A stretch of 64,000 bases of DNA from Rhodanobacter thiooxydans (GCF_021545845.1 NZ_CP088923.1:1240001-1304000); one strand, 5' to 3'; shown: positions 10,420 to 21,020, counted from the stretch's first letter. Notes: generated from the sequence alone by a model not told the origin. Numbers and translations: made by a program.

Positions 10420-11214
10420 ATGCGCATCGCGGTTCGCTACGGTTTGCTGAGCCTTGTACTCGCCGTCGCCGCGCTGCCGCTGACGGCCACCGGTTCCGGT
10501 CAGTTCAAGAGCCTGCTGAACAAGGTCAAGCAGTCGACGCAGCCGTCCAGTTCATCGCAGCTCGGCAACAACCTGCCGACCAGCGACATCGCCGCCGGGC
10601 TCAAGCAAGCACTGGCCAAGGGCACCACCAACGCGATCAACAGCCTCGGCCGTGACGGCGGCTTCTGGAACAACAGCAAGGTGCGCATCCCGCTGCCGGG
10701 CAAGCTCGAACGGGCCGGCGAGCTGGCGCGCCAGCTGGGCCAGGGCGCCAAGGTCGACGCGTTCGAGCTGAGCATGAACCGCGCGGCGGAGAAGGCGGTG
10801 CCGCAGGTGGCTGAGATCTTCGGCGACGCGATCCGCAGGATGACGCTGGACGACGCGCGCGGCATCCTCGCCGGCGGCGACCACGCGGCCACCGATTTCT
10901 TCCGCCGCACCGCCGGCGACGCACTGACCGCGCGCATCCACCCGATCGTGGCCAAGGCCACCGACAGCGTCGGCGTCACCCAGAAGTACAAGTCGTTCAC
11001 CGCCGGCAGCATGGGCGGCGAACTCGGTGGCGTGCTCGGCGCACTCGGCGGCGACAATTCGAACAAGGGCGGCAGCCCGCTGGATCTGGACGACTACGTA
11101 ACGGCGAAAACCCTGGACGGCCTGTTCACTACCATCGGCGAGCAGGAGCAGTCGATCCGCCACAACCCCGCCGCACGCACCACCGACCTGCTGAAGAAGG
11201 TGTTCGGCGGTTGA
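10420..11214 (+). CDS. DUF4197 exported protein
   Basis: A 264-residue protein with an N-terminal signal-like segment (MRIAVRYGLLSLVLAVAALPLTATG). The rest is a helical DUF4197 domain with the typical stretches LKQALAKGTTNAINSLGRDGGFWNN, KVRIPLPGKLERA, and MTLDDARGILAGGDHAATDFFRRTAGDAL. The function of the family is unknown; a periplasmic location is inferred from the signal. It is divergent from cstA and transcribed alone. Confidence 0.9.
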   Translation: MRIAVRYGLLSLVLAVAALPLTATGSGQFKSLLNKVKQSTQPSSSSQLGNNLPTSDIAAGLKQALAKGTTNAINSLGRDGGFWNNSKVRIPLPGKLERAGELARQLGQGAKVDAFELSMNRAAEKAVPQVAEIFGDAIRRMTLDDARGILAGGDHAATDFFRRTAGDALTARIHPIVAKATDSVGVTQKYKSFTAGSMGGELGGVLGALGGDNSNKGGSPLDLDDYVTAKTLDGLFTTIGEQEQSIRHNPAARTTDLLKKVFGG

Positions 11215-11349
11215 AGCCGCTTGCGACTTCAACAAATGGGTACGAGGCTTTGCCCGGCTTTCTGCCGTTGAAGCATGGGGCATCGCCGCTTGTACCGGCA
11301 TCGCATCGACCACAGATCACCCAGTAACAGTGTTCAAGGCGAGGTCCTC

Positions 11350-11904
11350 ATGGTCCGTGAAATCCTCAAGATGGGCGACCCGCGCCTGCTGCGCATCGCG
11401 CCGCTGGTGCGCCCCGCGATGCTGGGCAGCGCGGAACTCGATGCGCTGATCGCCGACATGTTCGAGACCATGCAGGCCGCTGATGGGGTCGGCCTGGCCG
11501 CACCGCAGATCGGTGTCGATCTGCAGCTGGTGATCTTCGGCTTCGAGCATTCCGAACGCTACCCGGACGCGCCCGAAGTGCCGCGCACCATCCTGCTCAA
11601 CCCGGTGATCACGCCGCTGTCGCAGGACATGGAGGAGGGCTGGGAAGGCTGCCTGTCGGTGCCCGGCCTGCGCGGCGCGGTGAACCGCTGGACGCTGATC
11701 CGCTACGAAGGCATCGACCCGAAGGGCGCGCGCATCGAACGCACCGCCGAGGGCTTCCACGCGCGCGTGGTGCAGCACGAATGCGACCACCTGATCGGCC
11801 GGCTGTACCCCTCGCGCATCACCGACTTCAGCAAGTTCGGCTACACCGACGTGCTGTTTCCGGGGCAGAACATGGAGACGGCCGATGCGCGCAATGTGGA
11901 ATGA
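11350..11904 (+). CDS. def: Peptide deformylase
   Basis: Removes the N-formyl group from nascent proteins at the ribosome exit, using a metal ion. All three family motifs are present: GVGLAAPQ (about residue 51), EGCLSVP with the metal-binding Cys, and HECDH with two metal His and the catalytic Glu. At 184 residues the length is normal. The chosen ATG gives the canonical start [13 protein letters not shown]. The 3' end overlaps the DUF427 gene by 20 bases, and its last 189 bases are duplicated downstream (see 13451-13639). In this organism another def is probably coupled to fmt elsewhere, which is inference. Confidence 0.95.
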   Translation: MVREILKMGDPRLLRIAPLVRPAMLGSAELDALIADMFETMQAADGVGLAAPQIGVDLQLVIFGFEHSERYPDAPEVPRTILLNPVITPLSQDMEEGWEGCLSVPGLRGAVNRWTLIRYEGIDPKGARIERTAEGFHARVVQHECDHLIGRLYPSRITDFSKFGYTDVLFPGQNMETADARNVE

Positions 11905-12166
11905 CACCGTGCTCGCAGAGAGCAACGATACGGTGGTGGTCGAGGGCAATCACTATTTTCCTGCCGATTCGCTCCGACGCGAGTATTTCCGCGACAGCGA
12001 TCATCACAGTGTCTGTCCGTGGAAGGGCACGGCCAGTTACTACGACCTGGTGGTCGGCGATGCGGTCAATCCGCAAGCGGCCTGGTACTACCCGCAACCG
12101 AAGGATGCCGCCGCGCAGATCAAGGGTCGCGTGGCGTTCTGGCATGGTGTTGAGGTGGTGAGCTGA
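11885..12166 (+). CDS. DUF427 protein, copy 1
   Basis: A 93-residue protein of the DUF427 family, recognised by [21 protein letters not shown], a CPWKG motif, and the C-terminal AWYYPQP...[13 protein letters not shown]. Its start lies inside the end of def in another frame, so translation is probably coupled. The family's biochemical role is unknown. A second copy lies 1,735 bases downstream, with only four amino-acid changes. Confidence 0.9.
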   Translation: MRAMWNDTVLAESNDTVVVEGNHYFPADSLRREYFRDSDHHSVCPWKGTASYYDLVVGDAVNPQAAWYYPQPKDAAAQIKGRVAFWHGVEVVS

Positions 12167-12217
12167 CTACCTCGGTGCCGTCGGGTCCAGCATGCCGGTA
12201 CGCATCGCGGCCGACTG

Positions 12218-12252
12218 ATGCCCTTGCGCAGCCAGCGGCTGCACAAGGGCAT
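12218..12252. terminator. Strong bidirectional hairpin terminator
   Basis: A 15-bp stem with one mismatch (TGCCCTTGCGCAGCC against GGCTGCACAAGGGCA) and a 3-base loop sits between the convergent DUF427 gene and the minus-strand membrane protein. Short T-rich sequence follows on the plus side (TTGTTGT). Its placement suggests termination in both directions. Confidence 0.7.
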
Positions 12253-12260
12253 TGTTGTCG

Positions 12261-12992
12261 TCAGTGCTTTTGATCCTGCACGGCCTTGGCTGCCGATTCC
12301 GCGTCGTCGAACCGCCACGCCGGCTTGTTCGTCCCGTCGAGGTTCAGCTGCGCGCGCGGGAGGCCGTCCTTGCCGTTGAGCTTGATGTGGGCGCTGTTGG
12401 TATCGGTGCCCAATTCAATGCCAGTGTCCTTCGCCTTGGGATCGCCGTAGTTGATGATCATCCCGGCGAAGCCTTCCTTGTCGTCGACCATCATGCCGAT
12501 CGCATCATAGGGCGGAGTGGCCCGGTCCAATCCGAACACGGCACGCCCCATGCCCATGTAGCCCATGCCGCCGCGCTCATTGCCCTTCGGGTCGTACAGC
12601 GTCAAGCCGTAGTTGTCGCCATCGCCGATGCGCTTGTAGCTCTCGCCGCCAATGAAGGGTGCGGGCATTTGTCCAAGCGCGAGGCGGTCCGCGCCGGTCG
12701 CGCCGAGGAAGATGATGCCGTCGGAGGCATCGTCCTTGCGCACGCGGTCCTTGCTGGCCGGTACCGGTGCGCCGATCAGGATGCGGTCGTGTCCCTGCGC
12801 ATCGGTGATCACCAGGCCCTGTGCCCGGAGAATCGGGTCCGGTCTGGTCGGTGTGTCTGGCTTGCGCAGCAATGGCACGGCAGCCAGTGCGATCACCGCC
12901 AGCAGGGCGATGATCACCAGCATGCGCAAACGCGCTACTTCCCGTTGCAAGCGATTCCAGTCTTCCACGCGGACGTCGGTCTGTTCGGACAT
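12261..12992 (-). CDS. Uncharacterised single-pass membrane protein
   Basis: A 243-residue protein with a short cytoplasmic N-terminus (MSEQTDVRVEDWNRLQREVARLR), one membrane helix (MLVIIALLAVIALAAVPLL, about residues 24-43) and a Gly/Asp-rich extracytoplasmic domain. That domain has repeated short beta-like motifs (ILIGAPVP, GIIFLGATGADRLALGQMP, GLTLYDPKGNERGGMGYMG). The repeated D-x-x-G pattern suggests a beta-sandwich or solenoid fold, but I cannot name a family. The gene separates the two def-DUF427 copies and faces them on the opposite strand. ATG 12992 was preferred over a longer form with no hydrophobic or conserved content. Confidence 0.7.
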   Translation of the reverse strand: MSEQTDVRVEDWNRLQREVARLRMLVIIALLAVIALAAVPLLRKPDTPTRPDPILRAQGLVITDAQGHDRILIGAPVPASKDRVRKDDASDGIIFLGATGADRLALGQMPAPFIGGESYKRIGDGDNYGLTLYDPKGNERGGMGYMGMGRAVFGLDRATPPYDAIGMMVDDKEGFAGMIINYGDPKAKDTGIELGTDTNSAHIKLNGKDGLPRAQLNLDGTNKPAWRFDDAESAAKAVQDQKH

Positions 12993-13199
12993 GCGTTGTC
13001 TTCCTTTTCCGGGTTGGGAATGCTGGGCCGGGCAGTCGCGACGCGGCATGCCGCGGACGCGCGCAGCTCTCACAGCTTACCGCGGCCGCACGAGTGCTGG
13101 TGCGCGCGGGAACACCGCCTGAACTTGCGGTGGCGTAAGCTGCTTGAGGGCGAATCTCTGCCCGGGAGAAGTTCGGTGAAGAAAGAAGATGAAACGCAC

Positions 13200-13433
13200 A
13201 TGCAGATCGTTTCGGCGGACATCAGCTCGGAATCGCTGACCGGCATGGTGATCTTCCGGCCGCATTGCATGTCCCGTGCGGGGCGCAAGGTGGACGAAGC
13301 CGGCAAGAGCGGCAACTGGTATGCCTTGCGTCCCGCCGAGGTGCGCAGCTTCGCGCGGGCGCTGCTGGATGCGGCCGATACGCTGGATCTGAAAACGAAG
13401 ACGCTGCAGGCGGCGAAGACGGCGACGGGCTGA
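13200..13433 (+). CDS. Small uncharacterised protein
   Basis: A 77-residue reading frame ([21 protein letters not shown]...) with a hydrophilic, well-mixed composition and an Ala/Leu-rich predicted helix at its end ([25 protein letters not shown]). An in-frame GTG at 13176 would add eight residues. It ends just before the duplicated def fragment. I do not recognise a family. Coding looks plausible because composition differs from the antisense frames, but it is not certain. Confidence 0.5.
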   Translation: MQIVSADISSESLTGMVIFRPHCMSRAGRKVDEAGKSGNWYALRPAEVRSFARALLDAADTLDLKTKTLQAAKTATG

Positions 13434-13450
13434 CCGCTGTGCCGGCGCGC

Positions 13451-13639
13451 GACTCGAAGGGAGCGCGCATCGAACGCACCGCCGAAGGCTTCCACGCCCG
13501 CGTGGTGCAGCACGAGTGTGACCACCTGATCGGTTGGCTGTACCCCTCACGCATCACCGACTTCGGCAAGTTCGGCTATACCGAGGTGCCGTTTCCGGGC
13601 CAGAACATGGAGACGGCTGATGCGCGCGATGTGGAATGA
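13451..13639 (+). pseudogene. Duplicated 3' fragment of peptide deformylase
   Basis: This stretch aligns without gaps to 11716-11904, the last 63 codons of def, and keeps the HECDH metal-binding motif and the final [10 protein letters not shown] segment with a few substitutions. It lacks the GVGLAAPQ and EGCLSVP motifs, so it cannot make an active deformylase. It is the upstream part of a 451-bp tandem duplication (11716-12166 to 13451-13901) that also carries DUF427. Confidence 0.85.
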
Positions 13640-13901
13640 CACCGTTCTCGCAGAGAGCAACGATACGGTGGTGGTCGAGGGCAACCACTATTTCCCCGCC
13701 GACTCGCTCCGGCGCGAGTATTTCCGCGACAGCGATCATCACAGTATCTGTCCATGGAAGGGCACGGCGAGTTACTACGACCTGGTTGTCGGCGATGCGA
13801 TCAATCCGCAAGCGGCCTGGTACTACCTGCAACCGAAAGATGCCGCCGCGCAGATCAAGGGGCGCGTGGCGTTCTGGCATGGTGTCGAAGTGGTGGGCTG
13901 A
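13620..13901 (+). CDS. DUF427 protein, copy 2
   Basis: A 93-residue DUF427 protein, identical to copy 1 except for four residues: V to I in HSICPW, V to I in GDAINP, P to L in WYYLQP, and the last residue S to G. The reading frame is fully intact, so both copies are probably functional or the duplication is recent or homogenised. Its start again lies within the def-derived sequence. That overlap may supply its ribosome-binding context. Confidence 0.88.
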   Translation: MRAMWNDTVLAESNDTVVVEGNHYFPADSLRREYFRDSDHHSICPWKGTASYYDLVVGDAINPQAAWYYLQPKDAAAQIKGRVAFWHGVEVVG

Positions 13902-14282
13902 CGACCTCGGCTGCCGCGGGCGCAGCACTCGCGGATGATGCAGCACGCCCGAGAGAACATCCCCCGAGGTGGCGGCCCTGCTGGACAGCGTGTTGCTGTG
14001 GCACCTGCTGCATGACGGTTATCTGCTGGCGCTGCCCTTGTGCTGGCTGTGCGGTCGGCTGCTGCCTGGCGCGCTGGCGGCTGAATACCCATCAGTCGCT
14101 TGGCAGCAGGAAGGAATCAGCGAAGCCAGTTGAGTGTTTCGGACAACGTGGCATCGGCGGTGTGCGCCGCAGCTGCAAAATCATCTTTGTTGCCGGCTTG
14201 GCTAGCACGGTACTCACCCACTACGAAGCGAAGTAGAGCAGGACTCCGGGGGTGTTGAGTGCGGCCGCCGCGGAGTGCAAAG
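13902..14282. other. Intergenic region, possible gene remnants
   Basis: This stretch holds no convincing gene. A 54-codon open frame (GTG 13969 to TGA 14133; hydrophobic, LLWHLLHDGYLLALPLCWLCG) could be a small membrane peptide but has no clear ribosome site. Base composition drops in GC toward 14240 and onward, where the next gene's promoter begins. Confidence 0.4.
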
Positions 14283-14321
14283 TTGACAACCGCAAAACCA
14301 TTTTATAAATTGGTTTTGCGG
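14283..14321 (+). promoter_or_regulatory. Promoter with perfect palindromic operator
   Basis: A consensus -35 hexamer TTGACA (14283-14288) is followed by a TATAAA -10-like box (14304-14309), though with a short spacer of about 15 bases. A perfect 11-bp inverted repeat covers and brackets the -10: CCGCAAAACCA at 14290-14300 and TGGTTTTGCGG at 14311-14321. The AT-rich, symmetrical layout over the promoter is that of a repressor operator. The downstream gene's RHH-like N-terminus makes autorepression the simplest reading. The arms could alternatively form an RNA hairpin. Confidence 0.65.
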
Positions 14322-14347
14322 CGTTATGTCGTACTCCGGAGAAAGTC

Positions 14348-14851
14348 ATGCCAACCATCGCACTCTCAAAGGCCCTTCACGAGGAGCTGCAGGCGCTCGC
14401 GGGTGGAGCATTCGTAACAACAGTGCCCGAGGTAATTGAGCAGCTTTTGGAAGCATGGAAGAAAAAGGACGATCACGGCGCCGCAGAAAAGGGCAGGGGG
14501 GGCGAAGACCCATCGGAGTCTCACAGGCTCAGGAGTCCTCGTGAACGCGGCATCGAAGTCGTGTTTGACGGCAACAGAATTTCTGCTGTTTCGGTACCCG
14601 ATTTGTACAGACAAGTCGGCAATGCCTTGCTTGCCGGTGGGTACGCGATAAAAATGAATGAGCTTGATCCGTTCAGTACGAGCAGTAGACGATACTTGTA
14701 CTCGTCGAAGGGTTTGCATCCGACTGGAGCACACTTCGTTCAACCTGTGAAGGTCGGCCCGTTTGTGATGGAAGCGCATAAAGACTACAAGAATGCGTTG
14801 GCCCATCTTGCCAAGCTATGCGGAAAACTTGGCGGCAGTCTCGACTACTGA
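14348..14851 (+). CDS. Orphan protein with ribbon-helix-helix-like N-terminus
   Basis: A 167-residue protein. The first 40 residues (TIALSKALHEELQALAGG, then TVPEVIEQLLEAWKK) follow the strand-helix-helix pattern of ribbon-helix-helix DNA-binding domains such as Arc/CopG or the SeqA N-terminus. A charged linker (about 40-65) leads to a C-terminal domain of about 100 residues (IEVVFDGNRISAVSVPDLY...KVGPFVMEAHKDYKNALAHLAKLCGKLGG) that I do not recognise. GC content and codon use are visibly lower than in the neighbours, suggesting acquisition. Its promoter carries a perfect palindrome. A DNA-binding regulator is inferred from fold pattern only. Confidence 0.7.
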   Translation: MPTIALSKALHEELQALAGGAFVTTVPEVIEQLLEAWKKKDDHGAAEKGRGGEDPSESHRLRSPRERGIEVVFDGNRISAVSVPDLYRQVGNALLAGGYAIKMNELDPFSTSSRRYLYSSKGLHPTGAHFVQPVKVGPFVMEAHKDYKNALAHLAKLCGKLGGSLDY

Positions 14852-14865
14852 CGTTGGACTCAAGA

Positions 14866-15678
14866 TTAACGATGGGCGTTGATCTGAGCGCGCAGCTTCA
14901 GCGTGGCGGTGCGCGCGGTTTCGGCGAAGTTCTCGTCGTGGCCGGCGTAGAGGATCGCACGCGAAGAGCTGATCATCAGGCCGGTACCGTCTGCGTTGGC
15001 GCCGTGTGCCAGCACGGCCGCCACGTCGCCGCCCTGCGCGCCGATGCCGGGTACCAACAGCGGCATGTTGCCGACCAGCGCGCGCACTTTGCCCAGTTCT
15101 TCCGGCCAGGTGGCGCCGGTGACCAGCGCGCAGTTGCCATGGCTGTTCCACTCGCGGGCAACCGTCTCGGCCACGCGCAGATAGAGCGGCATGCCGCCGC
15201 AGTCCAGCGCCTGGAAATCCGCGCCGCCGGGGTTGGACGTGCGGCAGAGCAGAATCACGCCCTTGTCGGTGCGATCGAGGAATGGCTGGATCGAATCGCG
15301 GCCGAGGTACGGGTTCAGCGTCACCGCGTCGGCGCGGTAGCGCTCGAACGCCTCGCTGGCGTAGTGCTGCGCGGTGGAGCCGATGTCGCCGCGCTTGGCG
15401 TCGAGGATCACCGGCACGCCGGGATGCTTCGCGTGGACGTGCGCAATCAGTCGCTCCAGTGCGTCCTCGGCGCGCAGCGCGGCGAAGTGCGCGATCTGCG
15501 GCTTGAACGCGCAGACGAGGTCCGCCGTGGCGTCGACGATGGCGGCGCAGAAGGCGAACACCGCATCGGGCGCGCCGCGCAGGTGCGCGGGGAATTTTGC
15601 CGGTTCCGGATCGAGGCCGACGCAGACCAACGAGTGGTTGCGCTGCCAGGCGGCTTGGAGGGAAGACATGAAGTGCAT
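14866..15678 (-). CDS. pyrF: Orotidine 5'-phosphate decarboxylase
   Basis: Last step of UMP synthesis: decarboxylates OMP. The 270-residue protein is the longer subfamily 2 type. It has the catalytic [18 protein letters not shown] motif (about residues 85-105), the substrate loop [16 protein letters not shown], and [12 protein letters not shown] near the end. The start is set at the ATG giving [11 protein letters not shown]; an internal ATG three codons on is equally possible. A longer upstream reading runs into the REP-like repeat and is rejected. Confidence 0.95.
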   Translation of the reverse strand: MHFMSSLQAAWQRNHSLVCVGLDPEPAKFPAHLRGAPDAVFAFCAAIVDATADLVCAFKPQIAHFAALRAEDALERLIAHVHAKHPGVPVILDAKRGDIGSTAQHYASEAFERYRADAVTLNPYLGRDSIQPFLDRTDKGVILLCRTSNPGGADFQALDCGGMPLYLRVAETVAREWNSHGNCALVTGATWPEELGKVRALVGNMPLLVPGIGAQGGDVAAVLAHGANADGTGLMISSSRAILYAGHDENFAETARTATLKLRAQINAHR

Positions 15679-15689
15679 CGGTGGCTCCG

Positions 15690-15852
15690 TTCCAGGTTCC
15701 CCTTCTCCCTTTGGCGACCTTGGGAGTCCCCTTGTGGGTGAGAAGGTGCCCCGAAGGGGCGGATGAGGGTGCGGGCGGGGCGCTGCGTCCACACCCGGCG
15801 CAAGCCCCGAACCCTCACCCCAACCCTCTCCCGGAGGGAGAGGGGGCCAACG
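15690..15852. repeat. REP-like element, family R1 (inverted pair)
   Basis: Two oppositely oriented copies of a short unit built from CCCTCTCCC...GGGAGAGGG plus a GATGAGGGTGCGGGC / CCCTCACCCCAACCC tail. They fill the gap between pyrF and ettA. Near-identical pairs occur at 21845-21962, 43950-44095 and 47509-47648, always between genes. This is the layout of REP/BIME elements spread by a RAYT-type transposase encoded elsewhere. Confidence 0.75.
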
Positions 15853-17520
<1,668 letters not shown>

Positions 17521-17710
17521 GCAACCTCCGAAAGCGGGCACCGCGCCGCCGGCAAGGCGGCCACGGTAAAGGGAATTCGTCAAACCGCGCATTATAGCGG
17601 TTTGCGGCCCGCTACCGCGGCCAACTGGTGGCTCGGCCGGGCGGTGGTCGCAACCGTGCGGCAGCGCTACACTTTCCGGTTGAACCCGCTCCCCACCTGC
17701 CGAGGCCAGA

Positions 17711-18964
17711 ATGTTTCCGAAGAACTGCACGATCGCCGGTTATGACGACGAACTGGCCAAGGCCATCGCGGACGAGGGCCAGCGCCAGGAAGATCACGTC
17801 GAGCTGATCGCCTCGGAGAACTACGCCAGCCCGCGGGTGATGGAAGCGCAGGGTTCCAAGCTCACCAACAAGTACGCCGAGGGCTACCCGGGCAAGCGCT
17901 ACTACGGCGGCTGCGAGTACGTGGACGTGGCTGAGCGGCTGGCGATCGAGCGGCTGAAGCAGCTGTTCGACTGCGACTACGCCAACGTGCAGCCGCACTC
18001 CGGCTCGCAGGCGAACCAGGCGGTGTATCTGGCGCTGCTACAGCCGGGCGACACCATCCTGGGCATGTCGCTCGCCCACGGCGGTCATCTCACCCACGGC
18101 GCCAAGGTCAACATCAGCGGCAAGCTGTTCCACGCGGTGCAGTACGGCGTCGATGAGAACGGCCTGATCGACTATGACGAGCTGCAGCGCCTGGCCACCG
18201 AACACCAGCCGAAGATGCTGGTCGGCGGCTTCAGCGCCTACTCGCAGGTCATCGACTGGGCGCGCATGCGCCGGATCGCCGATTCGGTCGGCGCGCTGTT
18301 CTTCGTCGACATGGCCCACGTCGCCGGCCTGGTCGCCGCCGGCGTGTATCCGAGCCCGCTGCCGCATGCGCACGTGGTCACCTCGACCACGCACAAGACC
18401 ATGCGTGGCCCACGCGGCGGTTTCATCGTGGCCAAGGGCGCCGGCGAGGAGATCGAGAAGAAGCTGCAGTCGATCGTATTCCCCGGCATCCAGGGCGGCC
18501 CGCTGATGCACGTGATCGCGGCCAAGGCGGTGGCGTTCAAGGAAGCGCTGGAGCCGGCGTTCAAGGAATACCAGACGCAGGTGGTGAAGAACGCCAAGGC
18601 GATGGCGAAGACGTTCATCGAACGCGGTTACAAGATCGTCTCCGGCGGCACCGAGAACCATCTGATGCTGGTCGACATGATCGGCAAGCCGATCACCGGC
18701 AAGGACGCCGAGGCCGCGCTGGGCAAGGCGCACATCACGGTCAACAAGAACGCCGTGCCGAACGACCCGCAAAAGCCGTTCGTCACCTCCGGCCTGCGCG
18801 TGGGCACCCCCGCCGCCACCACCCGCGGCTACAAGGAAGCGGACTGTGTGGAACTGGCCGGCTGGATCTGCGACGTGCTGGATGCGCCGACCGACGCGGC
18901 GGTGATCACCCGCGTGCGCGAGGCAGTGACGGCGCAGTGCAAGAAGTATCCGGTGTATGGCTGA
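17711..18964 (+). CDS. glyA: Serine hydroxymethyltransferase
   Basis: PLP enzyme that interconverts serine and glycine and supplies 5,10-methylene-tetrahydrofolate for purine, thymidylate and methionine synthesis. At 417 residues it is standard length. Motifs seen are [44 protein letters not shown] text, and the PLP lysine motif [16 protein letters not shown] (Lys about residue 229). It sits upstream of nrdR as in many gammaproteobacteria, separated by a repeat. Confidence 0.98.
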   Translation: MFPKNCTIAGYDDELAKAIADEGQRQEDHVELIASENYASPRVMEAQGSKLTNKYAEGYPGKRYYGGCEYVDVAERLAIERLKQLFDCDYANVQPHSGSQANQAVYLALLQPGDTILGMSLAHGGHLTHGAKVNISGKLFHAVQYGVDENGLIDYDELQRLATEHQPKMLVGGFSAYSQVIDWARMRRIADSVGALFFVDMAHVAGLVAAGVYPSPLPHAHVVTSTTHKTMRGPRGGFIVAKGAGEEIEKKLQSIVFPGIQGGPLMHVIAAKAVAFKEALEPAFKEYQTQVVKNAKAMAKTFIERGYKIVSGGTENHLMLVDMIGKPITGKDAEAALGKAHITVNKNAVPNDPQKPFVTSGLRVGTPAATTRGYKEADCVELAGWICDVLDAPTDAAVITRVREAVTAQCKKYPVYG

Positions 18965-18967
18965 GAG

Positions 18968-19068
18968 GCCGGGATTCGGGAGACGGGATTCGGGATTCGG
19001 AAGAGTCCCGGTCTCGCGGGCTTCCCGCTTTTCCGAATCCCGAATCCCCAATCCCGAATCCCGCCGCT
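18968..19068. repeat. R3-type repeat: inverted GATTCGGGA runs
   Basis: GGGATTCGGG units on the left and CCCGAATCCC units on the right flank a central GC-rich spacer, giving a long imperfect hairpin between glyA and nrdR. The same heptamer (GAATCCC or its complement) is reiterated at 19614-19642, 23126-23147 and 44855-44940. It could act as a terminator for glyA or as a transcript-stabilising structure. Confidence 0.65.
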
Positions 19069-19070
19069 GA

Positions 19071-19580
19071 ATGCATTGCCCCTTCTGCCAGCACGAAGAC
19101 ACCCGCGTGATCGACTCGCGGCTCACCGAGGACGGCAGCACCGTGCGCCGTCGGCGCGAGTGTCCGCAGTGCGGCGAGCGTTTCAACACGTTCGAGACGG
19201 CCGAGCTGAAGCTGCCGACGGTCGTGAAGAGCGGCGAGCGGCGCGAGACGTTCGACGAGCGCAAGCTGCGGGTAAGTTTCGAGCGCGCGCTGCAGAAACG
19301 GCCGGTGACCAGCGACGCGGTGGACGCGGCGGTACGCGCCATTGTCAACGACCTGCGCCGCAGCGGCGAGCGCGAGGTGCCGTCGCGTCAGGTCGGCGAG
19401 CTGGTGATGCGCGAGCTGAAAAACCTCGACCAGGTCGCCTACGTGCGCTTCGCCTCGGTCTACCGCAAGTTCGAGGACGTGCATGCGTTCCGCGAGGAGA
19501 TCGAGAAACTCGAGCGCGACCTGCCGGGTTTGTCCGAATTGCAGTTGCCCCTGCTAGGCGGCGGCAAGCGCAAACCGTAG
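19071..19580 (+). CDS. nrdR: Transcriptional repressor of ribonucleotide reductase genes
   Basis: A 169-residue NrdR: an N-terminal zinc ribbon (MHCPFC...CPQCGERF, four cysteines in two CxxC pairs) followed by an ATP-cone domain ([27 protein letters not shown]) that senses ATP/dATP. It represses nrd operons by binding NrdR boxes. It lies between glyA and ribD, a common arrangement. Its stop codon overlaps the first bases of the R3 repeat at 19577. The C-terminal tail is a little longer than in E. coli. Confidence 0.97.
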   Translation: MHCPFCQHEDTRVIDSRLTEDGSTVRRRRECPQCGERFNTFETAELKLPTVVKSGERRETFDERKLRVSFERALQKRPVTSDAVDAAVRAIVNDLRRSGEREVPSRQVGELVMRELKNLDQVAYVRFASVYRKFEDVHAFREEIEKLERDLPGLSELQLPLLGGGKRKP

Positions 19581-19676
19581 GAGCCCGCTGGCGGGCGATG
19601 CTCTTACCGTTACGAATCCCGAATCCCGAATCCCGAATCCCGGCCCCAAGAGCATCGCCCGCCAGCGGGCTCCTAC
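19577..19676. repeat. R3 repeat with perfect 29-bp inverted arms
   Basis: The left arm (19577-19605, starting GTAGGAGCCCGCTGGCGGGC) and right arm (19648-19676) are exact reverse complements. Between them lie four tandem GAATCCC units. The element overlaps the nrdR stop and ends nine bases before the ribD start, so it forms the whole intergenic leader. A sister copy with perfect 27-bp arms is at 23093-23182. It is a small non-coding palindromic element with no room for a transposase. Confidence 0.85.
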
Positions 19677-19685
19677 AATGGACGT

Positions 19686-20777
19686 ATGACATTTTCCGGC
19701 ACTGATCACACCCACATGGCGCATGCCCTGCGCCTGGCCGAGCACGGCCTGTACACCACCCAGCCGAACCCGCGGGTGGGTTGCGTGATCGCGCATGGCG
19801 ACGAGGTGGTCGGCACTGGCTTTCATCGACGCGCTGGCGAGCCGCATGCCGAGGTGTTCGCGCTGCGCGAGGCGGGTGAACGGGCGCGTGGCGCCACCGC
19901 CTACGTGACGCTGGAGCCGTGCGCGCACCACGGGCGCACGCCACCATGCGCCGATGCGCTGGTGGCCGCCGGCGTCGGGCGGGTGGTGATTGCGGCCGAA
20001 GACCCGTTCCCGCAGGTCGACGGCCGCGGCATCGGCAAGCTGCGCGCCGCCGGCATCACCGTCGAACCCGGCCTGATGCGCGAAGCGGCGCTTGCGCTGA
20101 ACTGCGGCTTCTTCAGCCGGATCGAGCGTGGCCGTCCGTTCGTGCGGGTGAAGCTGGCGATGAGCCTGGACGGGCGCACCGCGCTGGCCAATGGCGAATC
20201 GAAGTGGATCACCGGTGCGGCCGCGCGCGCCGACGTGCAGCGCTGGCGCGCGCGCAGCTCGGCAATCCTCACCGGCAGCGGCACCGTGCTGGGCGACGAT
20301 CCGCGGCTCACCGTGCGCTTGCCCGACGACGCGGAGTTCATGCCGCCGCTGCGCGTCGTGCTGGACCGCCGGTTGCGTACGCCGGCCGGCAGCCATGTGC
20401 TGGACGGTTCCGCGCCAACCCTGCTGCTGCACGGGGAGGCGGCTTCCTACAAGGACGACCGCTTCGCGCGGGTCGAGCGGGTGGCGCTGGCCACGCCAGA
20501 CGACGCGCTCGACCTGCGCGAAGCGCTGGTCCTGCTGGCCGGGCGCGGCTGCAACGAGGTTCAGGTGGAGGCCGGCCCGACCCTGTGCGGCGCGCTGTTC
20601 ACCGCCGGCCTGGTCGACGAGCTGCTGCTCTACGTCGCCCCGCTGTTGCTGGGCGACGGCGCGCGCCCGTTGCTGCAGCTGCCCACACTTGACGAGATGG
20701 CGCGGCGCTGGCAACTACGGGTGGTCGACCAGCGCATGCTAGGTGCCGACTGGCGGCTGCAGCTGCGCCCGGCGTGA
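19686..20777 (+). CDS. ribD: Riboflavin biosynthesis deaminase/reductase
   Basis: A bifunctional enzyme of 363 residues. The N-terminal cytidine-deaminase-like domain has the zinc motifs HAEVFAL and PCAHHGRTPPC and converts the pyrimidine product of GTP cyclohydrolase II. The C-terminal reductase (from about residue 150, RPFVRVKLAMSLDGRTAL; later EAGPTLCGALF) uses NADPH to reduce the ribosyl side chain. The start follows an R3 repeat with no good Shine-Dalgarno, so translation may depend on the upstream hairpin context. Confidence 0.97.
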   Translation: MTFSGTDHTHMAHALRLAEHGLYTTQPNPRVGCVIAHGDEVVGTGFHRRAGEPHAEVFALREAGERARGATAYVTLEPCAHHGRTPPCADALVAAGVGRVVIAAEDPFPQVDGRGIGKLRAAGITVEPGLMREAALALNCGFFSRIERGRPFVRVKLAMSLDGRTALANGESKWITGAAARADVQRWRARSSAILTGSGTVLGDDPRLTVRLPDDAEFMPPLRVVLDRRLRTPAGSHVLDGSAPTLLLHGEAASYKDDRFARVERVALATPDDALDLREALVLLAGRGCNEVQVEAGPTLCGALFTAGLVDELLLYVAPLLLGDGARPLLQLPTLDEMARRWQLRVVDQRMLGADWRLQLRPA

Positions 20778-20890
20778 CCCGCCCGGGTGTGCGCCATGGC
20801 GAACGCTGCATTCGCCATGGCGGCACGCGAGCCGGCGTGGCGACGGTGCTAGACTTCGCCAGCCGGCGATGCCGGCAGACATTACATAGC

Positions 20891-21020
20891 GTCTTCAGGG
20901 CGGGGCGAAATTCCCCACCGGCGGTAGGCCCCGGTTTTTACGGTTTGGGGGCGAGCCCGCGAGCGCTCACGGCAACCGCCGTGAGGTCAGCAGATCCGGT
21001 CGAATGCCGGAGCCGACGGT
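20891..21020 (+). ncRNA. FMN riboswitch (RFN element)
   Basis: The conserved RFN core is visible: TTCAGGGCGGGGCGAAATTC, CCCACCGGCGGTA, then GAGCCCGCGAGCG, and the closing GTCAGCAGATCCGGT...CCGGAGCCGACGGT. It binds FMN and reduces expression of the downstream riboflavin genes. It lies in the 420-base gap before ribE. About 60 bases downstream (21080-21097) a perfect GCACGGC-loop-GCCGTGC stem without a T-run may belong to the expression platform. Confidence 0.95.

Noticed and set aside
8135-10450. Long plus-strand open frame opposite cstA
   Set aside because: It has no recognisable domain and a His/Gln/Arg-rich low-complexity composition; cstA is unmistakable on the minus strand.
13969-14133. 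54-codon hydrophobic frame (GTG start)
   Set aside because: No convincing ribosome site or conserved motif; listed only as part of the intergenic description.
15679-15792. N-terminal extension of PyrF
   Set aside because: It runs into the R1 repeat, which is clearly intergenic in other places.
19614-19642. GAATCCC tandem units considered as a CRISPR or VNTR array
   Set aside because: The units are 7 bases long without unique spacers and sit inside the loop of a palindromic element, so this is not a CRISPR array.
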